Both the position numbers and the translations under genes were made by a program. Below, piece by piece: positions 11,444 to 25,487 of a stretch of 64,000 nt of DNA. The notes under the pieces were generated by a model that was given only the letters and a program-made list of their open reading frames with translations, did not search any database and was not told the origin of the DNA. Position 1 is the stretch's first letter, and the number at the start of each line of letters is the position of its first letter. This stretch comes from Chamaelirium japonicum (taxonomy: Eukaryota > Streptophyta > Magnoliopsida > Liliales > Melanthiaceae): NCBI GenBank assembly GCA_947650365.1, contig OX393551.1, positions 61,745,173-61,809,172 of the forward strand, given 5' to 3'.

Positions 11444-14400
11444 GTCGAATGAATTAGAATGGATACATTCGAACGAATGAATTAGAATAGATCGTAGGAA
11501 TGAATTAGAATGGATCATACGAATGAATTAGAATTGATCGTGCGAATGAATTAGAATGGATTGCATGAATGAATTAGAATGGATACATTCGTGCGAATGA
11601 AGTAGAATAGATCGTACGAATGAATTTGAATGGATCGTACGAATGAATTAGAATGGATACACTCGAACGAATGAATTAGAGTAGATCGTAGGAATGAATT
11701 AGAATGGATCGTACGAATGAATTAGAATGAATCGTACGAATGAATTAGAATGGATACATTCGAACGAATAAATTAGAATAGATCGTAGGAATGAATTAGA
11801 ATGGATCATACGAATGAATTAGAATTGATCGTGCGAATGAATTAGAATGGATTGTACGATTGAATTAGAATGGATACATTCGTGCGAATGAAGTAGAATG
11901 GATCGTACGAATGAATTAGAATGGATCGGATCGTACGAATGAATTAGAATGGATCGTAGGAATGAATTAGAATGGATCGTACGAATAAATTAGAATGAAT
12001 CGTACGAATGAATTAGAATAGATACATTCGAACGAATGAATTAGAATAGATCGTAGGAATGAATTAGAATGGATCATACGAATGAATTAGAATTGATCAT
12101 GCGAATGAATTAGAATGGATTGTACGAATGAATTAGAATGGATACATTCGTGCGAATGATGTAGAATGGATCGTACGAATGAATCAGAATGGATCGTACG
12201 AATGAATTAGAATGAATCGTACGAATGAATTAGAATGGATACATTCGAACGAATGAATTAGAATAGATCGTAGGAATGAATTAGAATGGATCATACGAAT
12301 GAATTAGAATTGATCGTGCGAATGAATTAGAATGGATTGTACGAATGAATTAGAATGGATACATTCGTGCGAATGAAGTAGAATAGATCGTACGAATGAA
12401 TTAGAATGGATCGTACGAATGAATTAGAATGAATCGTACGAATGAATTAGAATGGATACATTCGAACTAATCAATTAGAATAGATCGTAGGAATGAATTA
12501 GAATGGATCATACGAATGAATTAGAATTGATCGTGCGAATGAATTAGAATGGATTGTACGAAGGAATTAGAATGGATACATTCGTGCGAATGAAGTAGAA
12601 TGGATCATACGAATGAATTAGAATGGATCGTACGAATGAATTAGAATGAATCGTACGAATGAATTAGAATGGATACATTCGAACGAATGAATTAGAATAG
12701 ATCGTAGGAATGAATTAGAATGTATCATACGAATGAATTAGAATTGATCGTGCGAATGAATTAGAATGGATTGTACGAATGAATTAGAATGGATACATTC
12801 GTGCGAATGAAGTAGAATGGATCGTACGAATGAATTAGAATGGATCGTACGAATGAATTAGAATGGATACATTCGAACGAATGAATTAGAATAGATCGTA
12901 GGAATGAATTAGAATGGATCATACGAATGAATTAGAATTGATCGTTCGAATGAATTAGAATGGATTGTACGAATGAATTAGAATGGATACATTCGAACGA
13001 ATGAATTAGAATAGATCGTAGGAATGAATTAGAATGGATCATACGAATGAATTAGAATTGATCGTGCGAATGAATTAGAATGGATTGTACGACGTACGAA
13101 TGAATTAGAATGAATCGTACGAATAAATTAGAATGGAAACATTCGAACGAATGAATTAGAATAGATCGTAGGAATGAATTAGAATGGATCATACGAATGA
13201 ATTAGAATTGATCGTGCGAATGAATTAGAATGGATTGTACGAATGAATTAGAATGGATACATTCGTGCGAATGAAGTAGAATGGATCGTACGAATGAATT
13301 AGAATGGATCGTACGAATGAATTAGAATGAATCATATGAATGAATTAGAATGGATACATTCGAACGAATAAATTAGAATAGATCATAGGAATGAATTAGA
13401 ATGAATTAGAATGGATCGTACGAATGAATTAGAATGGATTGTACGAATAAATTAGAATGGATCGTACGAATGAATTAGAATGAATCGTACGAATGAATTA
13501 GAATGGATACATTTGAACGAATGAATTAGAATAGATCGTAGGAATGAATTAGAATGAATCATATGAATGAATTAGAAATGATCGTGCGAATGAATTAGAA
13601 TGGATTGCACGAATGAATTAGAATGGATACATTCGTGCGAATGAAGTAGAATGGATCGTACGAATGAATTAGAATGGATCGTACGAATGAATTAGAATGA
13701 ATCGTACGAATGAATTAGAATGGATACATTCGAACGAATGAATTAGAATAGATCGTAGGAATGAATTAGAATGGATCATACGAATGAATTAGAATTGATC
13801 GTGCGAATGAATTAGAATGGATTGTACGAATGAATTAGAATGGATACATTCGTGCGAAAGAAGTAGAATGGATCGTACGAATGAATTAGAATGGATCGTA
13901 CGAATGAATTAGAATGGATACATTCGAACGAATGAATTAGAATAGATCGTAGGAATGAATTAGAATGGATCATACGAATGAATTAGAATTGATCGTGCGA
14001 ATGAATTAGAATGGATTGTACGAATGAATTAGAATGGATACATTCGTGCGAATGAAGTAGAATGGATCGTACGAATGAATTAGAATGGATCGTATGAATG
14101 AATTAGAATGGATACATTCGAACGAATGAATTAGAATAGATCGTAGGAATGAATTAGAATGGATCATACGAATGAATTAGAATTGATCGTGTGAATGAAT
14201 TAGAATGGATTGTACGAATGAATTAGAATGGATACATTCGTGAGAATGAAGTAGAATGGATCGTACGAATGAATTAGAATGGATCGTACGAATGAATTAG
14301 AATGAATCATACGAATGAATTAGAATGGATACATTCGAACGAATGAATTAGAATAGATCGTAGGAATGAATTAGAATGGATCATACGAATGAATTAGAAT

Positions 14401-15148
14401 TGATCGTGCGAGTGAATTAGAATGGATTGTACGAATGAATTAGAATGGATACATTCGTGCGAATGAAGTAGAATGGATCGTACGAATGAATTAGAATGGA
14501 TCGTACGAATGAATTAGAATGGATCATACGAATGAAGTAGAATGGATCGTACGAATGAATTATAAAGGATCATACGAATGAATTAGAATGAATCGTACGA
14601 ATGAATTAGAATGGATACATTCGAACGAATGAATTAGAATAGATCGTAGGAATGAATTAGAATGGATCATACGAATGAATTAGAAATGATCGTGCGAATG
14701 AATTAGAATGGATTGTACGAATGAATTAGAATAGATACATTCGTGCGAATGAATTAGAATGGATCGTACGAATGAATCAGAATGGATCGTACGAATGAAT
14801 TAGAATGAATCGTACGAATGAATTAGAATGGAAACATTCGAACGAATGAATTAGAATAGATCGTAGGAATAAATTAGAATGGATCATACGAATGAATTAG
14901 AATTGATCGTGCGAATGAATTAGAATGGATTGTACGAATGAATTAGAATGGAAACATTCGTGCGAATGAAGTAGAATGGATCGTACGAATGAATTAGAAT
15001 GGATCGTACGAATGAATTAGAATTGATACATTCATGCGAATGAATTAGAATGGATCATATGAATGAATTACAATGGATCGTATGAATGAATTAGAATGGA
15101 TCGTACGAATGAATTAGAATGGATCATGCTAATGAAGTAGAATGGATC
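11444..15148 (+). repeat. Orientation block 11
   Basis: HOR-A/B, including SD3 copy 1, with irregular joints at 11,925 (GGATCGGATCG) and 13,091. Ends at GGATCGATTC. Confidence 0.9.
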
Positions 15149-15489
15149 GATTCTAATTCATTTGTACGATCCATTCTAATTCATTCGTACGATCCATTCT
15201 ACTTCATTCTTACGATCCATTCTACTTCATTCGCACGAATGTATCCATTCTAATTCATTCGTACAATCCATTCTTTTTCATTCGCGCGATCTATTCTAAT
15301 TCATTCGTATGATCCATTCTAATTCATTCCTACGATCTATTCTAATTCATTCGTTCGAATGTATCCATTCTAATTTATTCGTACGATCCATTCTAATTCA
15401 TTCGTACGATCCATTCTACTTCATTCGCACGAATGTATCCATTCTAATTCATTCCTACGATCTATTCTAATTTATTCGTTCGAATGTAT
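12640..15489. repeat. Segmental duplication SD3, copy 1 (partial)
   Basis: Markers at a constant 3,798-bp offset to copy 2: CGTTCG (12,943/16,741), GACGTACG slip joint (13,091/16,889), a doubled AGAATGAATTAG (about 13,391/17,189), TGAGAATG (14,241/18,039), the ATCGAT inversion junction (15,145/18,943) and the CATGAATTAG junction (15,491/19,289). Material upstream of about 12.64 kb stays in HOR phase but lacks the private markers of copy 2. Confidence 0.88.
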
Positions 15490-15491
15490 CC
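15149..15491 (-). repeat. Orientation block 12
   Basis: 343-bp minus insert. The same insert with the same two junctions recurs as block 14, and its left junction also at 35,175. Confidence 0.88.
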
Positions 15492-18400
15492 ATGAATTAG
15501 AATGGATACATTCGTGCGAATGAAGTAGAATGGATCGTACGAATGAATTAGAATGGATCGTACGAACGAATTAGAATGAATCGTATGAATGAATTAGAAT
15601 GGATACATTCGAACGAATGAATTAGAATAGAATGTAGGAATGAATTAGAATGGATCATACGAATGAATTAGAATTGATCGTGCGAATGAATTAGAATGGA
15701 TTGTACGAATGAATTAGAATGGATACATTCGTGAGAATGAAGTAGAATGGATCGTACGAATGAATTAGAATGGATCGTACGAATGAATTAGAATGAATCA
15801 TACGAATGAATTAGAATGGATACATTCGAACGAATGAATTAGAATAGATCGTAGGAATGAATTAGAATGGATCATACGAATGAATTAGAATTGATCGTGC
15901 GAATGAATTAGAATGGATTGTACGAATGAATTATAATGGATACATTCGTGCGAATGAACTAGAATGGATCGTACGAATGAATTAGAATGGATCGTACGAA
16001 TGAATTAGAATGAATCGTACGAATGAATTGGAATGGATACATTCGAACGAATGAATTAGAATAGATCGTAGGAATGAATTAGAATGGACCATACGAATAA
16101 ATTAGAATTGATCGTGCGAATGAATTAGAATGGATTGTACGAATGAATTAGAATGGATACATTCGTGCGAATGAAGTAGAATGGATCGTATGAATAAATT
16201 AGAATGGATCGTACGAATGAATTAGAATGAATCGTACGAATGAATTAGAATAGATACATTCGAACGAATGAATTAGAATAGATCGTAGGAATGAATTAGA
16301 ATGGATCATACGAATGAATTAGAATTGATCGTGCGAATGAATTAGAATGGATTGTACGAATGAATTAGAATGGATAGATTTGTGCGAATGAAATAGAATG
16401 GATCGTACGAATGAATTAGAATGGATCGTACGAATGAATTAGAATGAATCGTACGAATGAATTAGAATGGATACATTCGAACGAATGAATTAGAATAGAT
16501 CGTAGAAATGAATTAGAATGGATCATACGAATGAATTAGAATTGATCGTGCGAATGAATTAGAATGGATTGTACGAATGAATTAGAATGGATACATTCGT
16601 GCGAATGAAGTAGAATGGATCGTACGAATGAATTAGAATGGATCGTACGAATGAATTAGAATGGATACATTCGAACGAATGAATTAGAATAGATCGTAGG
16701 AATGAATTAGAATGGATCATACGAATGAATTAGAATTGATCGTTCGAATGAATTAGAATGGATTGTACGAATGAATTAGAATGGATACATTCGAACGAAT
16801 GAATTAAAATAGATCGTAGGAATGAATTAGAATGGATCATACGAATGAATTAGAATTGATCGTGCGAATAAATTAGAATGGATTGTACGACGTACGAATG
16901 AATTAGAATGAATCGTACGAATTAATTAGAATGGAAACATTCGAACGAATGAATTAGAATAGATCGTAGGAATGAATTAGAATGGATCATACGAATGAAT
17001 TAGAATTGATCGTGCGAATGAATTAGAATGGATTGTACGAATGAATTAGAATGGATACATTCGTGCGAATGAAGTAGAATGGATCGTACGAATGAATTAG
17101 AATGGATCGTACGAATGAATTAGAATGAATCATACGAATGAATTAGAATGGATACATTCGAACGAATAAATTAGAATAGATCGTAGGAATGAATTAGAAT
17201 GAATTAGAATGGATCGTACGAATGAATTAGAATGGATTGGACGAATGAATTAGAATGGATCGTACGAATGAATTAGAATGAATCGTACGAATGAATTAGA
17301 ATGGATACATTTGAACGAATGAATTAGAATAGATCGTAGGAATGAATTAGAATGAATCATACAAATGAATTAGAAATGATCGTGCGAATGAATTAGAATG
17401 GATTTCACGAATGAATTAGAATGGATACATTCGTGCGAATGAAGTAGAATGGATCGTACGAATGAATTAGAATGGATCGTACGAATGAATTAGAATGAAT
17501 CGTACGAATGAATTAGAATGGATACATTCGAACGAATGAATTAAAATAGATCGTAGGAATGAATTAGAATGGATCATACGAATGAATTAGAATTGATCGT
17601 GCGAATGAATTAGAATGGATTGTACGAATGAATTAGAATGGATACATTCGTGCGAATGAAGTAGAATGGATCGTACGAATGAATTAGAATGGATCGTACG
17701 AATGAATTAGAATGGATACATTCGAACGAATGAATTAGAATAGATCGTAGGAATGAATTAGAATGGATCATACGAATGAATTAGAATTGATCGTGCAAAT
17801 GAATTAGAATGGATTGTACGAATGAATTAGAATGGATACATTCGTACGAATGAAGTAGAATGGATCGTACGAATGAATTAGAATGGATCGTACGAATGAA
17901 TTAGAATGGATACATTCGAACGAATGAATTAGAATAGATCGTAGGAATGAATTAGAATGGATCATACGAATGAATTAGAATTGATCGTGCGAATGAATTA
18001 GAATGGATTGTACGAATGAATTAGAATGGATACATTCGTGAGAATGAAGTAGAATGGATCGTACGAATGAATTAGAATGGATCGTACGAATGAATTAGAA
18101 TGAATCATACGAATGAATTAGAATGGATACATTCGAACGAATGAATTAGAATAGATCGTAGGAATGAATTAGAATGGATCATACGAATGAATTAGAATTG
18201 ATCGTGCGAATGAATTAGAATGGATTGTACGAATGAATTAGAATAGATACATTCGTGCGAATGAAGTAGAATGGATCGTACGAATGAATTAGAATGGATC
18301 GTACGAATGAATTAGAATGGATCATACGAATGAAGTAGAATGGATCGTACGAATGAATTATAATGGATCATACGAATGAATTAGAATGAATCGTACGAAT

Positions 18401-19287
18401 GAATTAGAATGGATACATTCGAACAAATGAATTAGAATAGATCGTAGGAATGAATTAGAATGGATCATACGAATGAATTAGAAATGATCGTGCGAATTAA
18501 TTAGAATGGATTGTACGAATGAATTAGAATGGATACATTCGTGCGAATGAATTAGAATGGATCGTACGAATGAATCAGAATGGATCGTACGAATGAATTA
18601 GAATGAATCGTACGAATGAATTAGAATGGAAACATTCGAACGAATGAATTAGAATAGATCGTAGGAATGAATTAGAATGGATCATACGAATGAATTAGAA
18701 TTGATCGTGCGAATGAATTAGAATGGATTGTACGAATGAATTAGAATGGATACATTCGTGCGAATGAAGTAGAATGGATCGTACGAATGAATTAGAATGG
18801 ATCGTACGAATGAATTAGAATTGATACATTCGTGCGAATGAATTAGAATGGATCATATGAATGAATTACAATGGATCGTATGAATGAATTAGAATGGATC
18901 GTACGAATGAATTAGAATGGATCATGCTAATGAAGTAGAATGGATCGATTCTAATTCATTTGTACGATCCATTCTAATTCATTCGTACGATCCATTCTAC
19001 TTCATTCTTACGATCCATTCTACTTCATTCGCACGAATGTATCCATACTAATTCATTCGTACAATCCATTCTTTTTCATTCGCACGATCAATTCTAATTA
19101 ATTCGTATGATCCATTCTAATTCATTCCTACGATCTATTCTAATTCATTCGTTCGAATGTATCCATTCTAATTTATTCGTACGATCCATTCTAATTCATT
19201 CGTACGATCCATTCTACTTCATTCGCACGAATGTATCCATTCTAATTCATTCCTACGATCTATTCTAATTTATTCGTTCGAATGTAT
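15490..19287. repeat. Segmental duplication SD3, copy 2 (3,798-bp unit)
   Basis: Full unit between two identical minus-to-plus junctions (CATGAATTAG). It contains plus HOR-A/B units and a minus island of about 343 bp at its right end. Private variants include GTGAGAATG, a GAACTAG monomer, GAATTGGAATGG and GTAGAAATG. Confidence 0.88.
15492..18946 (+). repeat. Orientation block 13
   Basis: HOR-A/B of SD3 copy 2. Begins at CCATGAATTAG, ends at GGATCGATTC. Confidence 0.9.
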
Positions 19288-19289
19288 CC
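18947..19289 (-). repeat. Orientation block 14
   Basis: Copy of block 12, offset 3,798. Confidence 0.88.
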
Positions 19290-20340
19290 ATGAATTAGAA
19301 TGGATACATTCGTGAGAATGAAGTAGAATGGATCGTACGAATGAATTAGAATGGATCGTACGAATGAATTCGAATGAATCATACGAATGAATTAGAATGG
19401 ATACATTCGAACGAATGAATTAGAATAGATCGTAGGAATGAATTAGAATGGATCATACGAATGAATTAGAATTGATCGTGCGAATGAATTAGAATGGATT
19501 GTACGAATGAATTATAATGGATACATTCGTGCGAATGAACTAGAATGGATCGTACGAATGAATTAGAATGGATCGTACGAATGAATTAGAATAAATCGTA
19601 CGAATGAATTGGAATGGATACATTCGAACGAATGAATTAGAATAGATCGTAGGAATGAAATAGAATGGATCATACGAATAAATTAGAATTGATCGTGCGA
19701 ATGAATTAGAATGGATTGTACGAATGAATTAGAATGGATACATTCGTGCGAATGAAGTAGAATGGATCGTACGAATGAATTAGAATGGATCGTACGAATG
19801 AATTAGAATGAATCGTACGAATGAATTAGAATGGATACATTCGAACGAATGAATTAGAATAGCTCGTAGGAATGAATTAGAATGGATCATACGAATGAAT
19901 TAGAATTGATCGTGCGAATGAATTAGAATGGATTGTACGAATGAATTAGAATGGATACATTTGTGCGAATGGAGTAGAATGGATCGTACGAATGAATTAG
20001 AATGGATCGTACGAATGAATTAGAATGAATCGTACGAATGAATTAGAATGGATACATTCGAACGAATGAATTAGAATAGATCGTAGAAATGAATTAGAAT
20101 GGATCATACGAATGAATTAGAATTGATCGTGCGAATAAATTAGAATGGATTGTACGAATGAATTAGAATGGATACATTCGTGCGAATGAAGTAGAATGGA
20201 TCGTACGAATGAATCGTACGAATGAATTAGAATGTATACATTCGAACGAATGAATTAGAATAGATCGTAGGAATGAATTAGAATGGATCATACGAATGAA
20301 TTAGAATTGATCGTGCGAATGAATTAGAATGGATTGTACA
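19288..20340 (+). repeat. Segmental duplication SD3, copy 3 (partial)
   Basis: Starts at the same CATG junction and carries the private variants GTGAGAATG, GAACTAG, GAATTGGAATGG and GTAGAAATG. The last lies at 20,082 against 16,501, an offset of 3,581 (3,798 minus 217), so exactly one HOR-A unit is missing. It is cut off by an inversion at about 20,340. A further fragment with GTAGAAATG lies at 21,338-21,640. Confidence 0.85.
19290..20338 (+). repeat. Orientation block 15
   Basis: SD3 copy 3. Ends at TTGTACAATCTAATC. Confidence 0.88.
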
Positions 20341-21337
20341 ATCTAATCTAATTCATTCGTTCGTACGATCCATTCTAATTCATTCGTACGATCCATTCTA
20401 ATTCATTCGCACGATCTATTCTAATTCATTCGTTCGAATGTATCCATTCTAATTCATTCGTATGATTCATTCTAATTCATTCGTACGATCCATTCTAATT
20501 CATTCGTACGATCCATTCTATTTTATTCGCACGAATGTATCCATTCTAATTCATTCGTACAATCCATTCTAATTCATTCCTACGATTCATTCTAATTCAT
20601 TCGTACGATCCATTCTAATTCATTCGTACGATCCATTCTACATCATTCGCACGAATGTATCCATTCTAATTCATTCGTACGATCCATTCTAATTCATTCG
20701 CCCGATCCATTCTAATTCATTCTCACAAATTTAACCTTTCTAATTCATTTGCACGATCTATTCAAATTCATTCGCACTATCCAGATCTATTCTAATTCAT
20801 TCGTTTGAATTTATCCATTCTAATTCATTCGTACGATCCATTCTAATTCATTCGTACGATCCATTCTACTTCATTCGCACGAATGTATCCATTCTAATTC
20901 ATTCGTACAATCCATTCTAATTCATTCGCACGATCAATTCTAATTCATTCGTATGATCCATTCTAATTCATTCCTACGATCTATTCTAATTCATTCGTTC
21001 GAATGTATCCATTCTAATTCATTCGTACGATCCATTCTAATTCATTCGGACAATCTATTCTAATTTATTCGTACGACCCATTCTAATTCATTAGCACGAT
21101 CCATTCTAATTCATTCGTACGATCCATTCTATTTCATTTGTATGATCCATTCTTACTCATTCGTACGATCCATTCTAATTCATTCGCACGAATGTATCCA
21201 TTTTAATTCAGTCATACGATCCATTCTAATTCATTCGCACGATCCATTCTAATTCATTTATACGATCCATTCTAATTCATTCGTACGATCCATTCTGATT
21301 CATTCGTACGATCCATTCTACATCATTCGCACGAATG
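20339..21337 (-). repeat. Orientation block 16
   Basis: Degenerate minus monomers. It includes the rare AACCTTTCTAATTC monomer near 20.73 kb, a CACTATCCAG joint at about 20.78 kb and one HOR-C copy near 21.1-21.2 kb. Confidence 0.87.
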
Positions 21338-21400
21338 TACGAATGAATTAGAATGGATCATACGAATGAATTAGAATTGATCGTGCGAATGAATTAGAAT
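20950..21400. repeat. Segmental duplication SD5, copy 1
   Basis: Matches 37,663-38,113 at an offset of 16,713, checked at CGGACA (21,047/37,760) and at the minus-to-plus junction GAATGTACGAATG (21,333/38,046). Shared rare features are the CGGACAATC monomer, an ATTAGCACG monomer, TTCAGTCATACG and CTACATCATTC. Confidence 0.85.
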
Positions 21401-21822
21401 GGATTATACGAATGAATTAGAATGGATACATTCGTGCGAATGAAGTAGAATGGATCGTACGAATGAATTAGAATGGATCGTACGAATGAATTAGAATGAA
21501 TCGTACGAATGAATTAGAATGGATACATTCGAACGAATGAATTAGAATAGATCGTAGAAATGAATTAGAATGGATCATACGAATGAATTAGAATTGATCG
21601 TGCGAATAAATTAGAATGGATTGTATGAATGAATTAGAATGGATACATTCGTGCGAATGAAGTAGAATGGATCGTACGAATGAATTAGAATGGATCGTAC
21701 GAATGAATTAGAATGGATCGTACGAATGAACTAGAATGGATCGTACGAATGAATTAGAATGGATCGTACGAATGAATTAGAATGAATCGTACGAATGAAT
21801 TAGAATGGATCATACGAATGGA
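21338..21822 (+). repeat. Orientation block 17
   Basis: About two HORs with the GTAGAAATG marker of SD3, then plain monomers. Ends at AATGGATTCTACTTC. Confidence 0.85.
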
Positions 21823-22643
21823 TTCTACTTCATTCTAATTCATTCGTACGATCCATTCTAATTCATTCGTACGATCCATTCTAATTCTTTCGTACAATCC
21901 ATTCTAATTCATTCGTACGATCCATTCTACTTCATTCGCACGAATGTATCCATTCTAATTCATTCGTACAATCCATTCTAATTCATTCGCACGATCAATT
22001 CTAATTCATTCGTATGATCCATTCTAATTCATTCCTACGATCTATTCTAATTTATTCGTTCGAATGTTTCAATTCTAATTCATTCGTACGATTCATTCTG
22101 ATTCATTCGTACGATCCATTCTAATTCATTCGTACGATCCAATCTACTTCATTCGCACGAATGTATCCATTCTAATTCATTCGTACAATCCATTCTAATT
22201 CATTCGCACGATAAATTCTAATTCATTCGTATGATCCATTCTAATTCATTCCTACGATCTATTCTAATTCATTCGTTCGAATGTATCCATTCTAATTCAT
22301 TCGTACGATCCATTCTAATTCATTCGTACGATCCATTCTACTTCATTCGCACGACTGTATCCATTCTAATTCATTCGTACAATCCATTCTAATTCATTCG
22401 CACGATCAATTCTAATTCATTCGTATGATCCATTCTAATTCATTCCTACGATCTATTCTAATTCATTTGTTCGAATGTATCCATTCTAATTCATTCGTAC
22501 GATCCATTCTAATTCATTCGCACGATCCATTCTACTTCATTCGCACGAAAGTATCCATTCTAATTCATTCGTACAATCCATTCTAATTCATTCGCACGAT
22601 CAATTCTAATTCATTCGTATGATCCATTCTAATTCATTCGTAC
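21823..22643 (-). repeat. Orientation block 18
   Basis: HOR-A, minus. Ends at CATTCGTACATTCGTGCG. Confidence 0.87.
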
Positions 22644-23197
22644 ATTCGTGCGAATGAATTAGAATAGATCGTGCGAATGAATTAGAATGGATTGTACGAA
22701 TGAATTAGAATGGATACATTCGAACGAATAAATTAGAATAGATCGTAGGAATGAATTAGAATGAATCATACGAATGAATTAGAATTGATCGTGCGAATGA
22801 ATTAGAATGGATTGTACGAATGAATTAGAATGGATTAGAATAGATCGTAGGAATTGGAATGGATCATACGAATGAATTAGAATGAATCGTACGAATGAAT
22901 TGGAATGGATCATACGAATGTATTGGAATGGATCATACGAATGAATTAGAATAGATACATTTGAATGAATGAATTAGAATAGATCGTAGGAATGAATTAG
23001 AATGGATCATACGAATGAATTAGAATTGATCGTGCGAATGAATTAGAATAGATCGTAGGAATTAGAATGGATTGTACGAATGAATTAGAATGGATACATT
23101 CGTGCGAATGAATCAGAATGGATACATTCGTGCGAATGAATTAGAATGGATCGTACGAATGAATTAGAATGGATCGTACGAATGGATTAGAATTGAT
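22644..23197 (+). repeat. Orientation block 19
   Basis: Irregular plus monomers. The part from 22,912 is SD1 copy 2. Confidence 0.87.
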
Positions 23198-23746
23198 CGT
23201 ATGATCCATTCTAATTCATTCCTACGATCTATTCTAATTTATTCGTTCGAATGTATCCATTCGTACGATCCATTCTTACTCATTCGTACAATCCATTCTA
23301 ATTCATTCACATGAATGTATCCATTCTAATTCATTCGTACGATCCATTCTAATTCATTAGCACGATCCATTCTAATTCATTCGTACGATCCATTCTATTT
23401 CATTCGTACGATCCATTCTTACTCATTCGTACAATCCATTCTAATTCATTCGCATGAATGTATCCATTCTAATTCATTCGTATGATCCATTCTAATTCAT
23501 TCGTACGATTCACTCTAATTCATTCGTACGATCCATTCTAATTCATTCGTACGATCCGTTCTACTTCATTCGCACGAATGTATCCATTCTAATTCATTCG
23601 TACAATCCATTCTAATTCATTCGCACGATCAATTCTAATTCATTCGTATGATCCATTCTAATTCATTCCTACATTCTATTCTAATTCATTCGTTCGAATG
23701 TATCCATTCTAATTCATTCATACGATTCATTCTAATTCGTTCGTAC
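22912..23746. repeat. Segmental duplication SD1, copy 2
   Basis: Direct copy of bases 1-835 with no net length change. The inversion junction near 23,198 and the HOR-C pair are reproduced, so block structure was copied as a unit. The left edge may lie further left, because copy 1 is cut by the window start. Confidence 0.88.
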
Positions 23747-23812
23747 GATCCATTCTAATTCATTCGTACGATCCATTCTACTTCATTCGCACGAATGTAT
23801 CCATTCTAATTC
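23198..23812 (-). repeat. Orientation block 20
   Basis: HOR-C pair then HOR-A, as in block 2. Ends at the SD4 junction TCATGGATAC. Confidence 0.87.
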
Positions 23813-24157
23813 ATGGATACATTCGAACGAATAAATTAGAATAGATCGTAGGAATGAATTAGAATGGATACATTCGTGCGAATGAAGTAGAATGGATCGT
23901 ACGAATGAATTAGAATGGATCGTACGAATAAATTAGAATGGATACATTCGAACGAATGAATTAGAATAGATCGTAGGAATGAATTAGAATGGATCATACG
24001 AATGAATTAGAATTGATCGCGCGAATGAAAAAGAATGGATTGTACGAATGAATTAGAATGGATACATTCGTGCGAATGAAGTAGAATGGATCGTAAGAAT
24101 GAAGTAGAATGGATCGTACGAATGAATTAGAATGGATCGTACAAATGAATTAGAATC
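23813..24157 (+). repeat. Orientation block 21
   Basis: 345-bp plus insert, the first of five near-identical ones, flanked by TCATGGATAC and AATCGATCC. Confidence 0.88.
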
Positions 24158-25142
24158 GATCCATTCTACTTCATTAGCATGATCCATTCTAATTCATTCG
24201 TACGATCCATTCTAATTCATTCATACGATCCATTGTAATTCATTCATATGATCCATTCTAATTCATTCGCATGAATGTATCAATTCTAATTCATTCGTAC
24301 GATCCATTCTAATTCATTCGTACGATCCATTCTACTTCATTCGCACGAATGTATCCATTCTAATTCATTCGTACAATCCATTCTAATTCATTCGCACGAT
24401 CAATTCTAATTCATTCGTATGATCCATTCTAATTCATTCCTACGATCTATTCTAATTCATTCGTTCGAATGTTTCCATTCTAATTCATTCGTACGATTCA
24501 TTCTAATTCATTCGTACGATCCATTCTGATTCATTCGTACGATCCATTCTAATTCATTCGCACGAATGTATCCATTCTAATTCATTCGTACAATCCATTC
24601 TAAATCATTCGCACGATCATTTCTAATTCATTCGTATGATCCATTCTAATTCATTCCTACGATCTATTCTAATCCATTCTAATTCATTCGTACGATTCAT
24701 TCTAATTCATTCGTATGATCCTTTATAATTCATTCGTACGATCCATTCTACTTCATTCGTATGATCCATTCTAATTCATTCGTACAATCAATTCTAATTC
24801 ATTCGTTCGAATGTATCCATTCTAATTCATTCGTATGATTCATTCTAATTCATTCGTACGATCCATTCTAATTCATTCGTACGATCCATTCTACTTCATT
24901 CTCACGAATGTATCCATTCTAATTCATTCGTACAATCCATTCTAATTCATTCGCACGATCAATTCTAATTCATTCGTATGATCCATTCTAATTCATTCCT
25001 ACATTCTATTCTAATTCATTCGTTCGAATGTATCCATTCTAATTCATTCATACGATTCATTCTAATTCGTTCGTACGATCCATTCTAATTCATTCGTACG
25101 ATCCATTCTACTTCATTCGCACGAATGTATCCATTCTAATTC
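24158..25142 (-). repeat. Orientation block 22
   Basis: Begins with the TTAGCATG and CCATTGTAATTC monomers, then HOR-A. Carries the 18-bp and 143-bp deletions relative to block 26. Confidence 0.88.
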
Positions 25143-25487
25143 ATGGATACATTCGAACGAATAAATTAGAATAGATCGTAGGAATGAATTAGAATGGATA
25201 CATTCGTGCGAATGAAGTAGAATGGATCGTACGAATGAATAAGAATGGATCGTACGAATAAATTAGAATGGATACATTCGAACGAATGAATTAGAATAGA
25301 TCGTAGGAATGAATTAGAATGGATCATACGAATTAATTAGAATTGATCGTGCGAATGAAAAAGAATGGATTGTACGAATGAATTAGAATGGATACATTCG
25401 TGCGAATGAAGTAGAATGGATCGTAAGAATGAAGTAGAATGGATCGTACGAATGAATTAGAATGGATCGTACAAATGAAATAGAATC
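25143..25487 (+). repeat. Orientation block 23
   Basis: Second 345-bp plus insert ('b' type, AATTAATTAG). Confidence 0.88.
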
